From assembly GCA_002746115.1 (NCBI GenBank), contig NVXL01000009.1, positions 1 to 34,519 on the forward strand: 34,519 nucleotides of DNA. The letters run 5' to 3'. Under the pieces are notes generated by a model, which was not told the origin of the DNA, did not search any database, and saw only the letters and a list, made by a program, of their open reading frames with translations. This stretch comes from Alteromonadaceae bacterium (GTDB lineage Bacteria > Pseudomonadota > Gammaproteobacteria > Pseudomonadales > Cellvibrionaceae). A program made the position numbers and the translations under genes. This document shows positions 1 through 8,836 of this stretch, in pieces (within the stretch, counting starts at the first letter, position 1; each line of letters begins with the position of its first letter).

Positions 1-39
1 AATTTTTTAAACATAAATTTATTAGTCAGTATTTTTTTA

Positions 40-1047
40 ATGGAAGCTAAGAAATTGAAAAATGATCATTCGACAGTTGCGCCTGATGTACTTGATGCTT
101 TGCCTCATCCAGTAATTATGGTTGGCAACGGAAATCAAATTGTTTACGCCAACCAATCAACTGAGAATTTTTTACAATCTTCTTTGTCGATTATTTGTAA
201 GCGTTCTATTGATTATTTCATGCCATTTGGCAGTCCAGTTTTGGCGTTGGTCGAACAAGTGCGGAACACGAATTCAAGCTTTAATGAATATAAAGTCGAT
301 GTATCTTCTCCTAGGTTAGGCAAAGATAAATTGGTTGATGTGTATGCGTCTACTTCTAGCGCTATTGAGGGCGCTGTTGTGCTTCAGTTTTTGCCGCGTG
401 GTGTTGCAGAGAAAATCGACAGACAATTAACTCATAGAGGGGCAGCTCGTACGGTTACAGGACTTGCTGCCATGCTGGCGCATGAAATTAAAAACCCGCT
501 TTCTGGAATAAGAGGCGCGGCACAATTATTAGAGATGTCTGCCAGTGACGAAGATCGTTCTTTAACGCAGCTTATAAAAGATGAGACAGATCGGATCGTT
601 CAATTGGTTGATAGAATGGAGGTCTTTTCAGATGATCGCCCATTGGAACAAGAGCCAGTTAACATACATGCAGTTTTAGAGCGGGTTAAAAAAATAGCTT
701 CTAATGGCTTTGCAAAAGACATTGTGATTTCTGAAAAATACGACCCGTCACTTCCGCTTGTAAAGGGTAACCACGATCAGCTTGTGCAAGTTTTTTTGAA
801 CTTAGTGAAAAATGCGGCAGAGGTTACTCAAAATAAAGAAAATCCAAGCATTAAATTAGAGACAGGTTTTAGGCCTGGCGTTCACTTATCTGTGCCTGGC
901 GCAAATGAGCGCGTGGCCTTGCCGATTGAGTTAATTGTACATGATAATGGCTCAGGCATTTCTGAAGATGATATTTCAAGTTCTGATCCCACTGCTGGCT
1001 ATTGTTCAAAAACATATCAAGTTGAATTTCTTTATTTCCTTTTCTAA
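40..1047 (+). CDS. ntrB: Nitrogen regulation sensor kinase NtrB, alphaproteobacterial type, 3'-truncated
   Basis: NtrB (GlnL) is the cytoplasmic histidine kinase/phosphatase that controls NtrC under nitrogen limitation. Visible in order are a PAS-like sensor (about residues 15-120), the HisKA dimerisation region with the phospho-accepting motif HEIKNP (His148), an N-box (FLNLVKNAAE, about 254-263) and the start of the D/G1 box HDNGSGI (301-307). The wording of the H-box region (MLAHEIKNPLSGIRGAAQ), the DETDRIVQLVDRMEVFSD stretch and PFGSP is that of Rhizobium-type NtrB, not of the gammaproteobacterial protein. After about residue 310 the similarity stops. The remaining ~25 codons (SSSDPTAGYC onward) look like read-through of priA-flanking DNA, and the DPF..TK and GSGLGL boxes are absent, so no working ATPase domain is left. 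The ATG at 40 has no clear ribosome site. Identity is sure; whether the gene truly belongs next to priA is doubtful. Confidence 0.85.
   Translation: MEAKKLKNDHSTVAPDVLDALPHPVIMVGNGNQIVYANQSTENFLQSSLSIICKRSIDYFMPFGSPVLALVEQVRNTNSSFNEYKVDVSSPRLGKDKLVDVYASTSSAIEGAVVLQFLPRGVAEKIDRQLTHRGAARTVTGLAAMLAHEIKNPLSGIRGAAQLLEMSASDEDRSLTQLIKDETDRIVQLVDRMEVFSDDRPLEQEPVNIHAVLERVKKIASNGFAKDIVISEKYDPSLPLVKGNHDQLVQVFLNLVKNAAEVTQNKENPSIKLETGFRPGVHLSVPGANERVALPIELIVHDNGSGISEDDISSSDPTAGYCSKTYQVEFLYFLF
965..1047. other. Junction between alphaproteobacterial ntrB and gammaproteobacterial priA flank
   Basis: NtrB similarity ends near base 970-985, within the ATP-binding domain. The sequence from there to 1047 is the downstream flank of the minus-strand priA. 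No insertion sequence, tRNA, integrase or obvious repeat marks the boundary. The 5' side also looks richer in A and T than the 3' side. The exact breakpoint cannot be placed by eye. Confidence 0.6.
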
Positions 1048-3309
1048 TCAATGCTCCAAATAATCCACATCTAGTGCCCAGCGGGTTCTCCTTGTAAGCG
1101 CATTCTGTTCCAGCTCTACTAATGCGAGTCTCAGGGCTTCGTGCAGCTGTGCACGCGATGCGCATTTAATTTGCAGTATATATCGGTATCGGTTATTCAC
1201 CCTTTCAATAGTGCTAGGCAATGGTCCGAGATAGTGAGCTTGGGGTGAGATTGGCAGGTGTTTTTGGCATATTTTTGCGGCCAGTTGCAAGAACTCGATG
1301 CTATTTCCCGCGCGTTTACTTTCTGCTCTGAAAAGGCATGTGAACCAAAAAGGGGGGAGTTGTGCTTGGCTGCGAAGCGTAAGTAACTGTTTTGCAAACG
1401 CGAGATAACCTTGTTTAAGTAAGGTTTGTAATATTGGGTGATCTGGGCGATAACTTTGTAAAATGACTCTCCCTTGGCGCTGTTCTCTGCCTGCTCTACC
1501 AGCCACTTGAGTGATGAGCTGCCCCATCCGTTCAGGCCCCCGAAAATCCGGGCTAAGTATGCCTTGATCTGCATCGACGACAACGACCAGCGTTAGTTTT
1601 TTCAAATGGTGCCCTTTGGCCAGCATTTGGGTGCCAACAAGTAAGCAAGCGTCTAGTTGATCAATCTGTGTAAGTTTCTCTTGCATGCTGTTTTTACGTT
1701 GTGTGGTATCACGATCAATTCGAATTACCGGTACATCTGTAAATGCGTGGCTGAGCAGCTCTTCTGTTTGCTCTGTGCCTGGGCCTGCGATATGCAATTG
1801 AGGGTGTTGGCAAGATGGGCAGGTTTTCGGGGCGCTACGTCGTCGATCGCAATGGTGGCAATGTAAGCGAGTGGGTTGGCTATGCAGGGTCATGCTAGCA
1901 TCACAGGCGTTACACTTGGCGCTCCACCCGCAGTGTTGGCAGAGTAGGGTCGGTGCGTAACCGCGCCGATTAACAAAAATTAATGCCTGGTCACCAGCGT
2001 CTATCGTTGTGCGAAGCGCTTGCATCGCTTGTGTTGATAGACCGCCGTATAAGGTTTGTTGGCGCAAGTCTTGTAGTTCGATTATTGGCGGCGTGGCGTT
2101 GGCTGCACGGTGGGTCAGTTGTAAGTGTGTATATTTGCCCGTTAGCGCATTATGTAAGCTTTCAAGTGAGGGGGTAGCGCTACCTAAAATAATAGGGATA
2201 TTGCACTGGCGGGCTCGGTAAATGGATATATCTCGAGCGGAGTATCGAAAGCCGTCTTGTTGTTTATAAGACAGGTCATGCTCTTCATCAATGACGATAA
2301 TTCCGAGCTCTTTAATGTCTGCAAGGGAGGCAAGCCGAGTGCCGATGATGATACGCGCCTTGCCTGATCGGGCACTTTGCCAGTGTTTGCTGCGTTCGCC
2401 GTCGCTAATTGCGGAGTGGAGTACTGCAATCGGCACGTTAAAGCGCCGCTCAAAACGTGAGAGAGTTTGAGGGCTGAGACCTATTTCTGGGATCAGTATT
2501 AATGCTTGGCGATTAGACTGTAGTGTTCGCGCGATTGCATGTAAATAGACTTCGGTTTTGCCGCTGCCGGTAATACCTTCGAGTAAGTAGCATTGAAACT
2601 GATGATACCGAAGGCTTTTTAAGGCAGTGCTTTGTTCCGGGTTCAACTGCTGTGGCGTTTCTTTTAGTAGTGTGAGTTCCGGCGTTGTGTCGCCAGGGTT
2701 GATACTGTTTATGTGGAGGGCTTGGGTGTGGGGCTCTGCAACGGTTTCAGTAAAAGATTCGATTAGACCTTTTTCTTTTAATGCGCGGATAGTGCTTTTA
2801 CTGATCTCAAGGGCTAGGCATTCGTCTATATCTAGGGTCTGTTTGTCGGCTTTGAGTAAGGCTCGGTGTAGCTGGTTTTGTTTTTTGGCTCGCTTCAGTG
2901 CGTTTTCCGGCAAGCCCTTGCCTTCTGATGTGTGGCGTATTTTTTCTACGCGGACATCGATGCTTTTTCCTTCGCGTAATGCCTTCGGGAGGGCTGAGAA
3001 AATAACCTCGCCGACGGGGTGGTGGTAATAGCTGGCGGCCCATTGGCAAAAGTCGAGTAAGGCAGGGCTCATACAGGGGTGCGTATCGATAATCTCTTCG
3101 CAGAATTTCACTTTTGTGCTGTCGTAGGCGCTACGTTCACTAACGCTTAGGATAATGCCGACAAGCTCGCGCCGGTTAAAGTTTACTTTGACGCGTAAGC
3201 CGGGTATCGGTGTCTTTTCTGGCGGAGATCCGTCTGGCGGGCGATAGTCAAATGTGGTGCGCATGGGAACCGGCAATGCTATTTGTAAAAACATGGGTGT
3301 TAATGGCAT
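1048..3309 (-). CDS. priA: Primosomal replication restart helicase PriA
   Basis: PriA recognises stalled forks and reloads the DnaB helicase, acting as a 3'-5' superfamily 2 DNA helicase. The N-terminal 3' DNA-binding domain opens with FLQIALPVPMRTTFDYRPPDG. The Walker A motif GITGSGKTEVY lies at about 2550-2585, followed by the DEEHD Walker B box. A zinc-binding insertion has paired cysteines (CQHC, CNAC, CHHC, CPSC), and the helicase motif VAGRAGRE is present. I chose the ATG at 3309 (MPLTPMFLQIALPVP), which gives 753 aa. The frame is open up to a TTG at 3351 with an AAGG upstream of it, and an ATG at 3294 is also possible. It is divergent from rpmE. In related genomes argS follows priA, but here the downstream side is the ntrB fragment. 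Function is certain; the start is not. Confidence 0.95.
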   Translation of the reverse strand: MPLTPMFLQIALPVPMRTTFDYRPPDGSPPEKTPIPGLRVKVNFNRRELVGIILSVSERSAYDSTKVKFCEEIIDTHPCMSPALLDFCQWAASYYHHPVGEVIFSALPKALREGKSIDVRVEKIRHTSEGKGLPENALKRAKKQNQLHRALLKADKQTLDIDECLALEISKSTIRALKEKGLIESFTETVAEPHTQALHINSINPGDTTPELTLLKETPQQLNPEQSTALKSLRYHQFQCYLLEGITGSGKTEVYLHAIARTLQSNRQALILIPEIGLSPQTLSRFERRFNVPIAVLHSAISDGERSKHWQSARSGKARIIIGTRLASLADIKELGIIVIDEEHDLSYKQQDGFRYSARDISIYRARQCNIPIILGSATPSLESLHNALTGKYTHLQLTHRAANATPPIIELQDLRQQTLYGGLSTQAMQALRTTIDAGDQALIFVNRRGYAPTLLCQHCGWSAKCNACDASMTLHSQPTRLHCHHCDRRRSAPKTCPSCQHPQLHIAGPGTEQTEELLSHAFTDVPVIRIDRDTTQRKNSMQEKLTQIDQLDACLLVGTQMLAKGHHLKKLTLVVVVDADQGILSPDFRGPERMGQLITQVAGRAGREQRQGRVILQSYRPDHPILQTLLKQGYLAFAKQLLTLRSQAQLPPFWFTCLFRAESKRAGNSIEFLQLAAKICQKHLPISPQAHYLGPLPSTIERVNNRYRYILQIKCASRAQLHEALRLALVELEQNALTRRTRWALDVDYLEH

Positions 3310-3479
3310 GAGTGAAATTGTCGATTGAGGGCTAATATGCGTAAAAAGCAAGTCTAACCTTGCTTATAGGGGCGTTTATGTCTAATATTCGCGCACTGTT
3401 TTTACAGCCGGTAACATTAACGATGTATGGTGCTCGACGCAAGATCGGGTGGCGATACTGATAGAATTTGAGGCAAATT

Positions 3480-3692
3480 ATGCAAGCGGATATCCAACCA
3501 AAATACGAAAAAATCACAGCGACCTGTAGTTGCGGCAATAGCGTCGAGACTAAATCGACTCTAGGGAAGGACATACATCTTGATGTGTGTTCAAACTGCC
3601 ATCCTTTTTATACTGGTAAGCAAAAAACTGTTGACACTGGCGGTCGTATTGATCGCTTCAACAAGCGTTTCACTCGCCGCGCTAGCACGTAA
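3480..3692 (+). CDS. rpmE: 50S ribosomal protein L31, zinc-binding type
   Basis: L31 sits at the central protuberance of the large subunit and bridges it to the small subunit. The product is 70 aa, the usual length. It keeps all four zinc-ligand cysteines, C16, C18, C37 and C40 (TCSCG and [10 protein letters not shown]), so it is the zinc-containing 'C+' form rather than the zinc-independent YkgM-like paralogue. The C-terminus ([11 protein letters not shown]) is typical. The ATG at 3480 is preferred over a TTG at 3468 because a GAGG lies about 8 bases before it and the protein then begins MQADIQPKY. It is divergent from priA, as in Pseudomonas, and ends at a strong bidirectional terminator shared with the converging mrcA. 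Confidence 0.97.
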   Translation: MQADIQPKYEKITATCSCGNSVETKSTLGKDIHLDVCSNCHPFYTGKQKTVDTGGRIDRFNKRFTRRAST

Positions 3693-3714
3693 TTTGCTGG
3701 TATTGGTAAGGTTG

Positions 3715-3742
3715 AAAAAACCGGGCTTAGCTCGGTTTTTTT
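3715..3742. terminator. Bidirectional intrinsic terminator between rpmE and mrcA
   Basis: A 12-bp stem, 3715-3726 with 3730-3741, closes a 3-base loop (TTA). It contains one G.T pair and has an A6 tract on the left and a T7 run on the right. The symmetry lets it stop transcription from rpmE (+) and from mrcA (-). Confidence 0.88.
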
Positions 3743-3755
3743 ATGCCTGAATATT

Positions 3756-3785
3756 CTGTTCTAGCTCGTGCTGGAGCTAGAACAG
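3756..3785. other. Perfect 12-bp inverted repeat overlapping the mrcA stop codon
   Basis: CTGTTCTAGCTC (3756-3767) and its exact complement (3774-3785) flank a 6-base loop. The repeat covers the mrcA TAG stop (3777-3779) and its last codons. It has no T-run of its own, but on the minus strand the bidirectional terminator follows about 14 bases later. It may be an RNA 3'-end protecting hairpin or a first pausing element. Confidence 0.7.
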
Positions 3786-6377
3786 GTCGTCTTCCGCGTT
3801 TCCTTCGGTTTGCCAGGGGCTAGCGTTGTGCTGTAGCTCTTGCTCCGGTAGATTTTCTGCACGAAATAATTCAAAAATAGCGTTAGGGTCACCTATCGGT
3901 GCACGTTTTCCCGTTTCGGGGTTAATTCTAACGGTGACTAATCCCGTTGGTTGAGTGCGCTGTTTGTCTTCACTGCTGCGTAGTGCTGTTCTCATAAAAT
4001 CTATCCAGATAGGTAAGGCAGCAGTGCCTCCAGCTTCTCTTTTACCCAGAAGATAGTTTTGGTCAAAGCCTACCCAGGCGGATGCGGCAATATCTTGGTT
4101 GTAGCCGGAAAACCAAGCATCTACAGGTCCGTTAGTTGTACCTGTTTTACCTGCTAGGTCGTTGCGGTTTAACGCTCTTGCTCGTCTCCCCGTGCCGCGA
4201 ATAATAACGTCTTTGAGTATTGAGTCCATCAGGTACGCTACTTGGTCATCTAATATTTTTGCTGCTCGCGGAAAGTCCCCGGGGCTTAATATGCCAAGTT
4301 TATCTTTTAGCTCGAAAGCTAATTTGAACGGATCTCCAGTTATAATGTATGCGTCATAAGGGTCTGTATTGTTTAAATCCGGAGTTTGATCACGTTGTGC
4401 GGCAAGCGTTATTTCGTAGTGCTCGTCATAAGCGGCGAGTTTGTTATTGCAGTCAGCGCAAACGGTGTTGGGTTTGGCTCGATAAATAATGTCTCCCCGG
4501 AAATTCTCAATACGCGTTATTAGGTAAGGGTTGATTTTGTAGCCGCCGTTGGCAAAAACGGCGTAGCCTGTGGCAACCTGAAGGGGTGTTACAGCGTGTG
4601 TCCCCAGCGAGAGGGAGAGGTCTTTTGGTAGTGTAGCCGGGTCAAAACCGAATTTTTCGAGTGTCTTAATCGCATTCTTAATCCCGATGCGCCTCAATAG
4701 TCGAATAGATACTAGGTTTCGTGATTGGTACAGTGCTTTTCTCAGTCGAGTAGGGCCTTGAAACTTGCCTGAGTAATTTTCCGGTCTCCAAGTGCTTTCG
4801 AGTTGGGCATCATCAAATACGATTGGCGCATCGTTAAAGATTGTTGCTGGTGTTAGGCCACTTTCAAGTGCAGAGGTGTAGATGAAGGGTTTGAAGTTTG
4901 AACCTGGCTGTCGCTCGGATTGCGTCACGCGATTAAATTTGCTGTGACGGTAATCAAAGCCTCCGACTAGGGATAAAATGGCGCCATCGTTGACAGAAAG
5001 AGCTACAAGAGCCGCTTGGGCCTGAGGCAGCTGACTGAGAGTCCAGCTTTTCTCTTTTGTGTTCCGTATGCGGATCACATCGCCCGCGGTCAGAACTTCT
5101 GAAGCTGTCTTCGGGCTTGGGCCGCGCTTATCTTCGCTAATATAAGCCCTTGCTTCCGAGAGTCCGCTCCCCCATGGAATCACGATTTCTTCGCCGCTAG
5201 CTATAAGTACGGTTACTTGTTGGTCACCTACTTGCGTAACTGCTGCGGGCTTGAGTTCAGCATAGGTGGGAATGTTTTTTAAGCGCTTTAGCCACTGCTT
5301 GCGATCCTGCTCTGATAGCCTAGGCGGGGTTGTGTCTTCGGGCGTATTTGGGTTTTGATTTGCTTGTTCGGTACTTTTTTGCCCGGTATTGAATGCTAGT
5401 CGTTGCTCTGGGCCTCGGTAGCCGTGTCTTTGTGTATAAGAGAGTAGTCCCTCGATAACTGCTTGTTGAGCGCTTTCTTGCATGTGGCTCTTAACGCTAG
5501 TGAATACGCTGTATCCGTCGGAGTAAGCCCTTTTCCCATAGCGTTTTAGCGCCTCTTTACGAGCAAGTTCGGCAATGTAGGGTGCATGGAGTTCTAGGTT
5601 TTGTCCGTGGTATTTTGCGGTTATTGGTAGGCTTGCCATGGCTGTGTAGCGCTCCTGATTGATCATCTTTAAGCTCAACATGCGCCCTAAAATGTAATTT
5701 CGTCGTTCAAGTGCTCTTTTAGGGTTGGCTATTGGATTTAATACCGAGGGGCCTTTGAAAATTCCAACAATCATCGCATGCTGAGCTAGGTTCAATTCGA
5801 CAACTGATTTGCCATAATAAACTTCAGCGGCCGCTTCAATGCCGTAAGCACGTTTCCCTAAAAACATTAGGTTAACGTAGAGCTCAAGAATCTGTTCTTT
5901 ACTTAGGGTTCTTTCTATCTCCAGCGCCATGAGTATTTCTTTGAACTTACGAGTAAATGTTTGCTGTAAGGTCAAGAAAACGTTCCGGGTTAACTGCATG
6001 GTGAGGGTGCTCCCTCCAGGGCCTTTCTCGCCTGTCATTAACAAATGCGATACGGCACGCATCAGTCCCTTGATTGATACGCCATGATGAGAATAGAAGT
6101 CTGCGTCTTCCGCTGCGAGCAGGGCATCTAGGAAATCTTGCGGAATATCTTCAAATTTAATGGGCTTACTTCGCTTTTCTCCAAATTCGCCAATTAATTT
6201 ACCGTCATCTGTATAAACTCTAAGGGGGACGTGTAGTTTTATGGTTTTTATGGATTCTACGGAGTCGAGTTGTGGGCTTAGGTAGAGGTAAACTCCAGCT
6301 AAAACCATTAAGGACGACCCGCAAGTGAAGAGTATTAGCCAGGCAAAAATAGATAAGAGTGATTTTTTAAGTTTCAT
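3777..6377 (-). CDS. mrcA: Penicillin-binding protein 1A (bifunctional glycosyltransferase/transpeptidase)
   Basis: This inner-membrane, periplasm-facing class A PBP polymerises lipid II and cross-links peptidoglycan. The 866 aa product is close to the E. coli length of 850. It has a short cytoplasmic N-terminus (KLKK) and one membrane anchor (about residues 8-33). The glycosyltransferase domain carries catalytic E90 in EDADFYSHHG and GGSTLTMQLTRN (121-132). An OB-like insertion (about 320-445) separates it from the transpeptidase, which has all three motifs: S493-N-F-K496, S552-R-N554 and K744-T-G746. The ATG at 6377 is clear. It is divergent from pilM and convergent with rpmE, an arrangement known from Pseudomonas, where ponA neighbours pilM. 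No lesion is visible. Confidence 0.96.
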   Translation of the reverse strand: MKLKKSLLSIFAWLILFTCGSSLMVLAGVYLYLSPQLDSVESIKTIKLHVPLRVYTDDGKLIGEFGEKRSKPIKFEDIPQDFLDALLAAEDADFYSHHGVSIKGLMRAVSHLLMTGEKGPGGSTLTMQLTRNVFLTLQQTFTRKFKEILMALEIERTLSKEQILELYVNLMFLGKRAYGIEAAAEVYYGKSVVELNLAQHAMIVGIFKGPSVLNPIANPKRALERRNYILGRMLSLKMINQERYTAMASLPITAKYHGQNLELHAPYIAELARKEALKRYGKRAYSDGYSVFTSVKSHMQESAQQAVIEGLLSYTQRHGYRGPEQRLAFNTGQKSTEQANQNPNTPEDTTPPRLSEQDRKQWLKRLKNIPTYAELKPAAVTQVGDQQVTVLIASGEEIVIPWGSGLSEARAYISEDKRGPSPKTASEVLTAGDVIRIRNTKEKSWTLSQLPQAQAALVALSVNDGAILSLVGGFDYRHSKFNRVTQSERQPGSNFKPFIYTSALESGLTPATIFNDAPIVFDDAQLESTWRPENYSGKFQGPTRLRKALYQSRNLVSIRLLRRIGIKNAIKTLEKFGFDPATLPKDLSLSLGTHAVTPLQVATGYAVFANGGYKINPYLITRIENFRGDIIYRAKPNTVCADCNNKLAAYDEHYEITLAAQRDQTPDLNNTDPYDAYIITGDPFKLAFELKDKLGILSPGDFPRAAKILDDQVAYLMDSILKDVIIRGTGRRARALNRNDLAGKTGTTNGPVDAWFSGYNQDIAASAWVGFDQNYLLGKREAGGTAALPIWIDFMRTALRSSEDKQRTQPTGLVTVRINPETGKRAPIGDPNAIFELFRAENLPEQELQHNASPWQTEGNAEDDLF

Positions 6378-6426
6378 TCTGTAACAGTCATTAGGGGTGA
6401 AAGTACGTGGTTAAAGGTTTTTTCCC

Positions 6427-6432
6427 ATTATA
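6427..6432 (-). promoter_or_regulatory. Candidate -10 box for mrcA
   Basis: On the minus strand this reads as a perfect TATAAT, about 50 bases upstream of the mrcA ATG. The region 16-18 bases further upstream has no good TTGACA match, so the call rests on the -10 alone. Confidence 0.4.
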
Positions 6433-6468
6433 AGATCTTTTTCATACTTTACATATGCTTTAGTAGGC

Positions 6469-6496
6469 TTGCAGGTTACACTTAAAGTGCTATAAC
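6469..6496 (+). promoter_or_regulatory. Candidate sigma-70 promoter for the pilMNOPQ operon
   Basis: TTGCAG (6469-6474) and TATAAC (6491-6496) are separated by 16 bases and end 36 bases before the pilM ATG. Each box differs from consensus by one or two bases. The promoter lies in the 130-base divergent region shared with mrcA. Confidence 0.45.
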
Positions 6497-6511
6497 ATAA
6501 AGATAAGCTAA

Positions 6512-7600
<1,089 letters not shown>

Positions 7601-7601
7601 T

Positions 7602-8225
7602 ATGGCTCAAATTAATTTACTGCCTTGGCGCGAAGAGCATCGCCGAGAGAAGAAAAAAGAATTTCTAATTCAGCTGGCTATCGTTTGTATCTTGGGCGTA
7701 TTGGCGTCATATGTGTGGATTCAATCGGTAGAAGCATCTTTACGTTCGCAAAGTTCCCGCAACAATATTATACAAAGTGAAATATCCGTTCTTGAAAAAC
7801 AAGTTACGGAAATCAAGAATCTCAAAAAAGAGCGCAAGCAGTTGTTGGATCGAATGAAGGTGATCCAGGATTTGGAGGGTAAGCGTGCAATTATCGTCCA
7901 TTATTTCGATGAGTTCGCTAATGCTGTCCCGGATGGAATATACGTGACCTCGTTTAAGCGCGTGGGGGATATGTTATTTGTTGAGGGTGTTAGTGAGTCT
8001 AACAACCGCGTAGCAGCTTTCATGAGGAAGTTAGATGAATCAGAGTGGTTTTCCGAACCGAATCTAAAATCGGTAGAGGTTGCTCGCAACCTTGGGGATC
8101 AGACAAGCGTATTTGCTATGCAGCTTAAAGCCGTGCTTCCTGAGAGCGAAGAGGAAGCGAAGGAGAGAGAGAAACAGAGCAAGAAGAAACGTAAGAAAAA
8201 ACAAAAGGGGAAGCGACGTGGCTGA
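7602..8225 (+). CDS. pilN: Type IV pilus assembly protein PilN
   Basis: PilN is a bitopic inner-membrane protein that joins PilM in the cytoplasm to PilO in the periplasm. The N-terminus MAQINLLPWREE carries the INLLP motif that inserts into PilM. One membrane helix lies at about residues 25-43, followed by a coiled coil (about 48-90) and a ferredoxin-like periplasmic fold. The ATG at 7602 is supported by a GAGGAG ending 11 bases upstream. The 207 aa protein ends in a striking basic tail in which most of the last 17 residues are Lys or Arg. That is longer and more charged than I expect for the family. The A-rich tail also encodes the ribosome-binding site of pilO, with which it overlaps by 8 bases. 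Confidence 0.95.
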   Translation: MAQINLLPWREEHRREKKKEFLIQLAIVCILGVLASYVWIQSVEASLRSQSSRNNIIQSEISVLEKQVTEIKNLKKERKQLLDRMKVIQDLEGKRAIIVHYFDEFANAVPDGIYVTSFKRVGDMLFVEGVSESNNRVAAFMRKLDESEWFSEPNLKSVEVARNLGDQTSVFAMQLKAVLPESEEEAKEREKQSKKKRKKKQKGKRRG

Positions 8226-8832
8226 TATTAATGAGTATATCGAACAGCTACAGGAGTTCGATTTCAACGACATCGATTGGGAGCGAATCGGTGTTTGGCC
8301 TGCGCCCGCGAAAATATTTGTTTGCGTATTGGCTTTTATTTTGATCTTGATTGGTTGTCATTTTCTTTTTGTGAAAGATCTGAACAGCAGTTTGCTTTCA
8401 GCGGAGACCAAAGAGCGTACCTTAAAGGCCTCGTTTGAGTCTAAGGCTTTCCAAGCTGCGAACCTTGATCGCTATCGCGCTCAAATGGAAGAAATGTCTG
8501 GTTCGTTAATTGCGTTAATCAATCGTTTGCCTAGTGACACGGAGGTGCCTGGGTTGTTAGAAGATATTACCGATAAACGTATTGAAGCTGGGCTGCATGA
8601 TAAGGGCATTATTTTGCAGGATGAGGTCTCAACTGAGTTCCATATTGAGCTGCCTATTAAAATAAATGTAACGGGTGGTTATCATGAATTCGGCGCCTTT
8701 GTTAGTGGTGTTGCGGGTATGCCGCGTATCGTAACATTGCATGATTTTTCCATTTTGAAGAGTAAAAGCCAAACAGGGTTGCTAACGATGGAAATTATCG
8801 CAAAAACTTACCGCTACAAGCCGCAGGAGTAA
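8218..8832 (+). CDS. pilO: Type IV pilus assembly protein PilO
   Basis: PilO forms heterodimers with PilN in the periplasm and, with PilP, aligns the inner platform with the secretin. I chose the GTG at 8218, which overlaps the end of pilN by 8 bases and follows AAAAGGGG at a good distance. The resulting 204 aa protein begins MADINEYIEQLQEFDFNDIDWERIGVWP, the typical PilO opening. A single membrane helix follows (about residues 31-51, FVCVLAFILILIG), then a coiled coil and the periplasmic domain with LPSDTEVPGLLEDI and GGYHEFGAFVSGVAGMPRIVTLHDF. The open frame extends upstream inside pilN, but that part reads as a shadow. The overlap suggests translational coupling. Confidence 0.94.
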   Translation: MADINEYIEQLQEFDFNDIDWERIGVWPAPAKIFVCVLAFILILIGCHFLFVKDLNSSLLSAETKERTLKASFESKAFQAANLDRYRAQMEEMSGSLIALINRLPSDTEVPGLLEDITDKRIEAGLHDKGIILQDEVSTEFHIELPIKINVTGGYHEFGAFVSGVAGMPRIVTLHDFSILKSKSQTGLLTMEIIAKTYRYKPQE

Positions 8833-8836
8833 TGGC

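Noticed and set aside
869-1165. 98-residue minus-strand frame across the ntrB-priA junction
   Set aside because: It overlaps priA's end and the ntrB fragment in another frame, has no recognisable domain and reads as a shadow.
8080-8217. Longer pilO starting inside pilN
   Set aside because: The extra 46 residues are an out-of-frame reading of pilN. The GTG at 8218 with a good ribosome site gives the family N-terminus.
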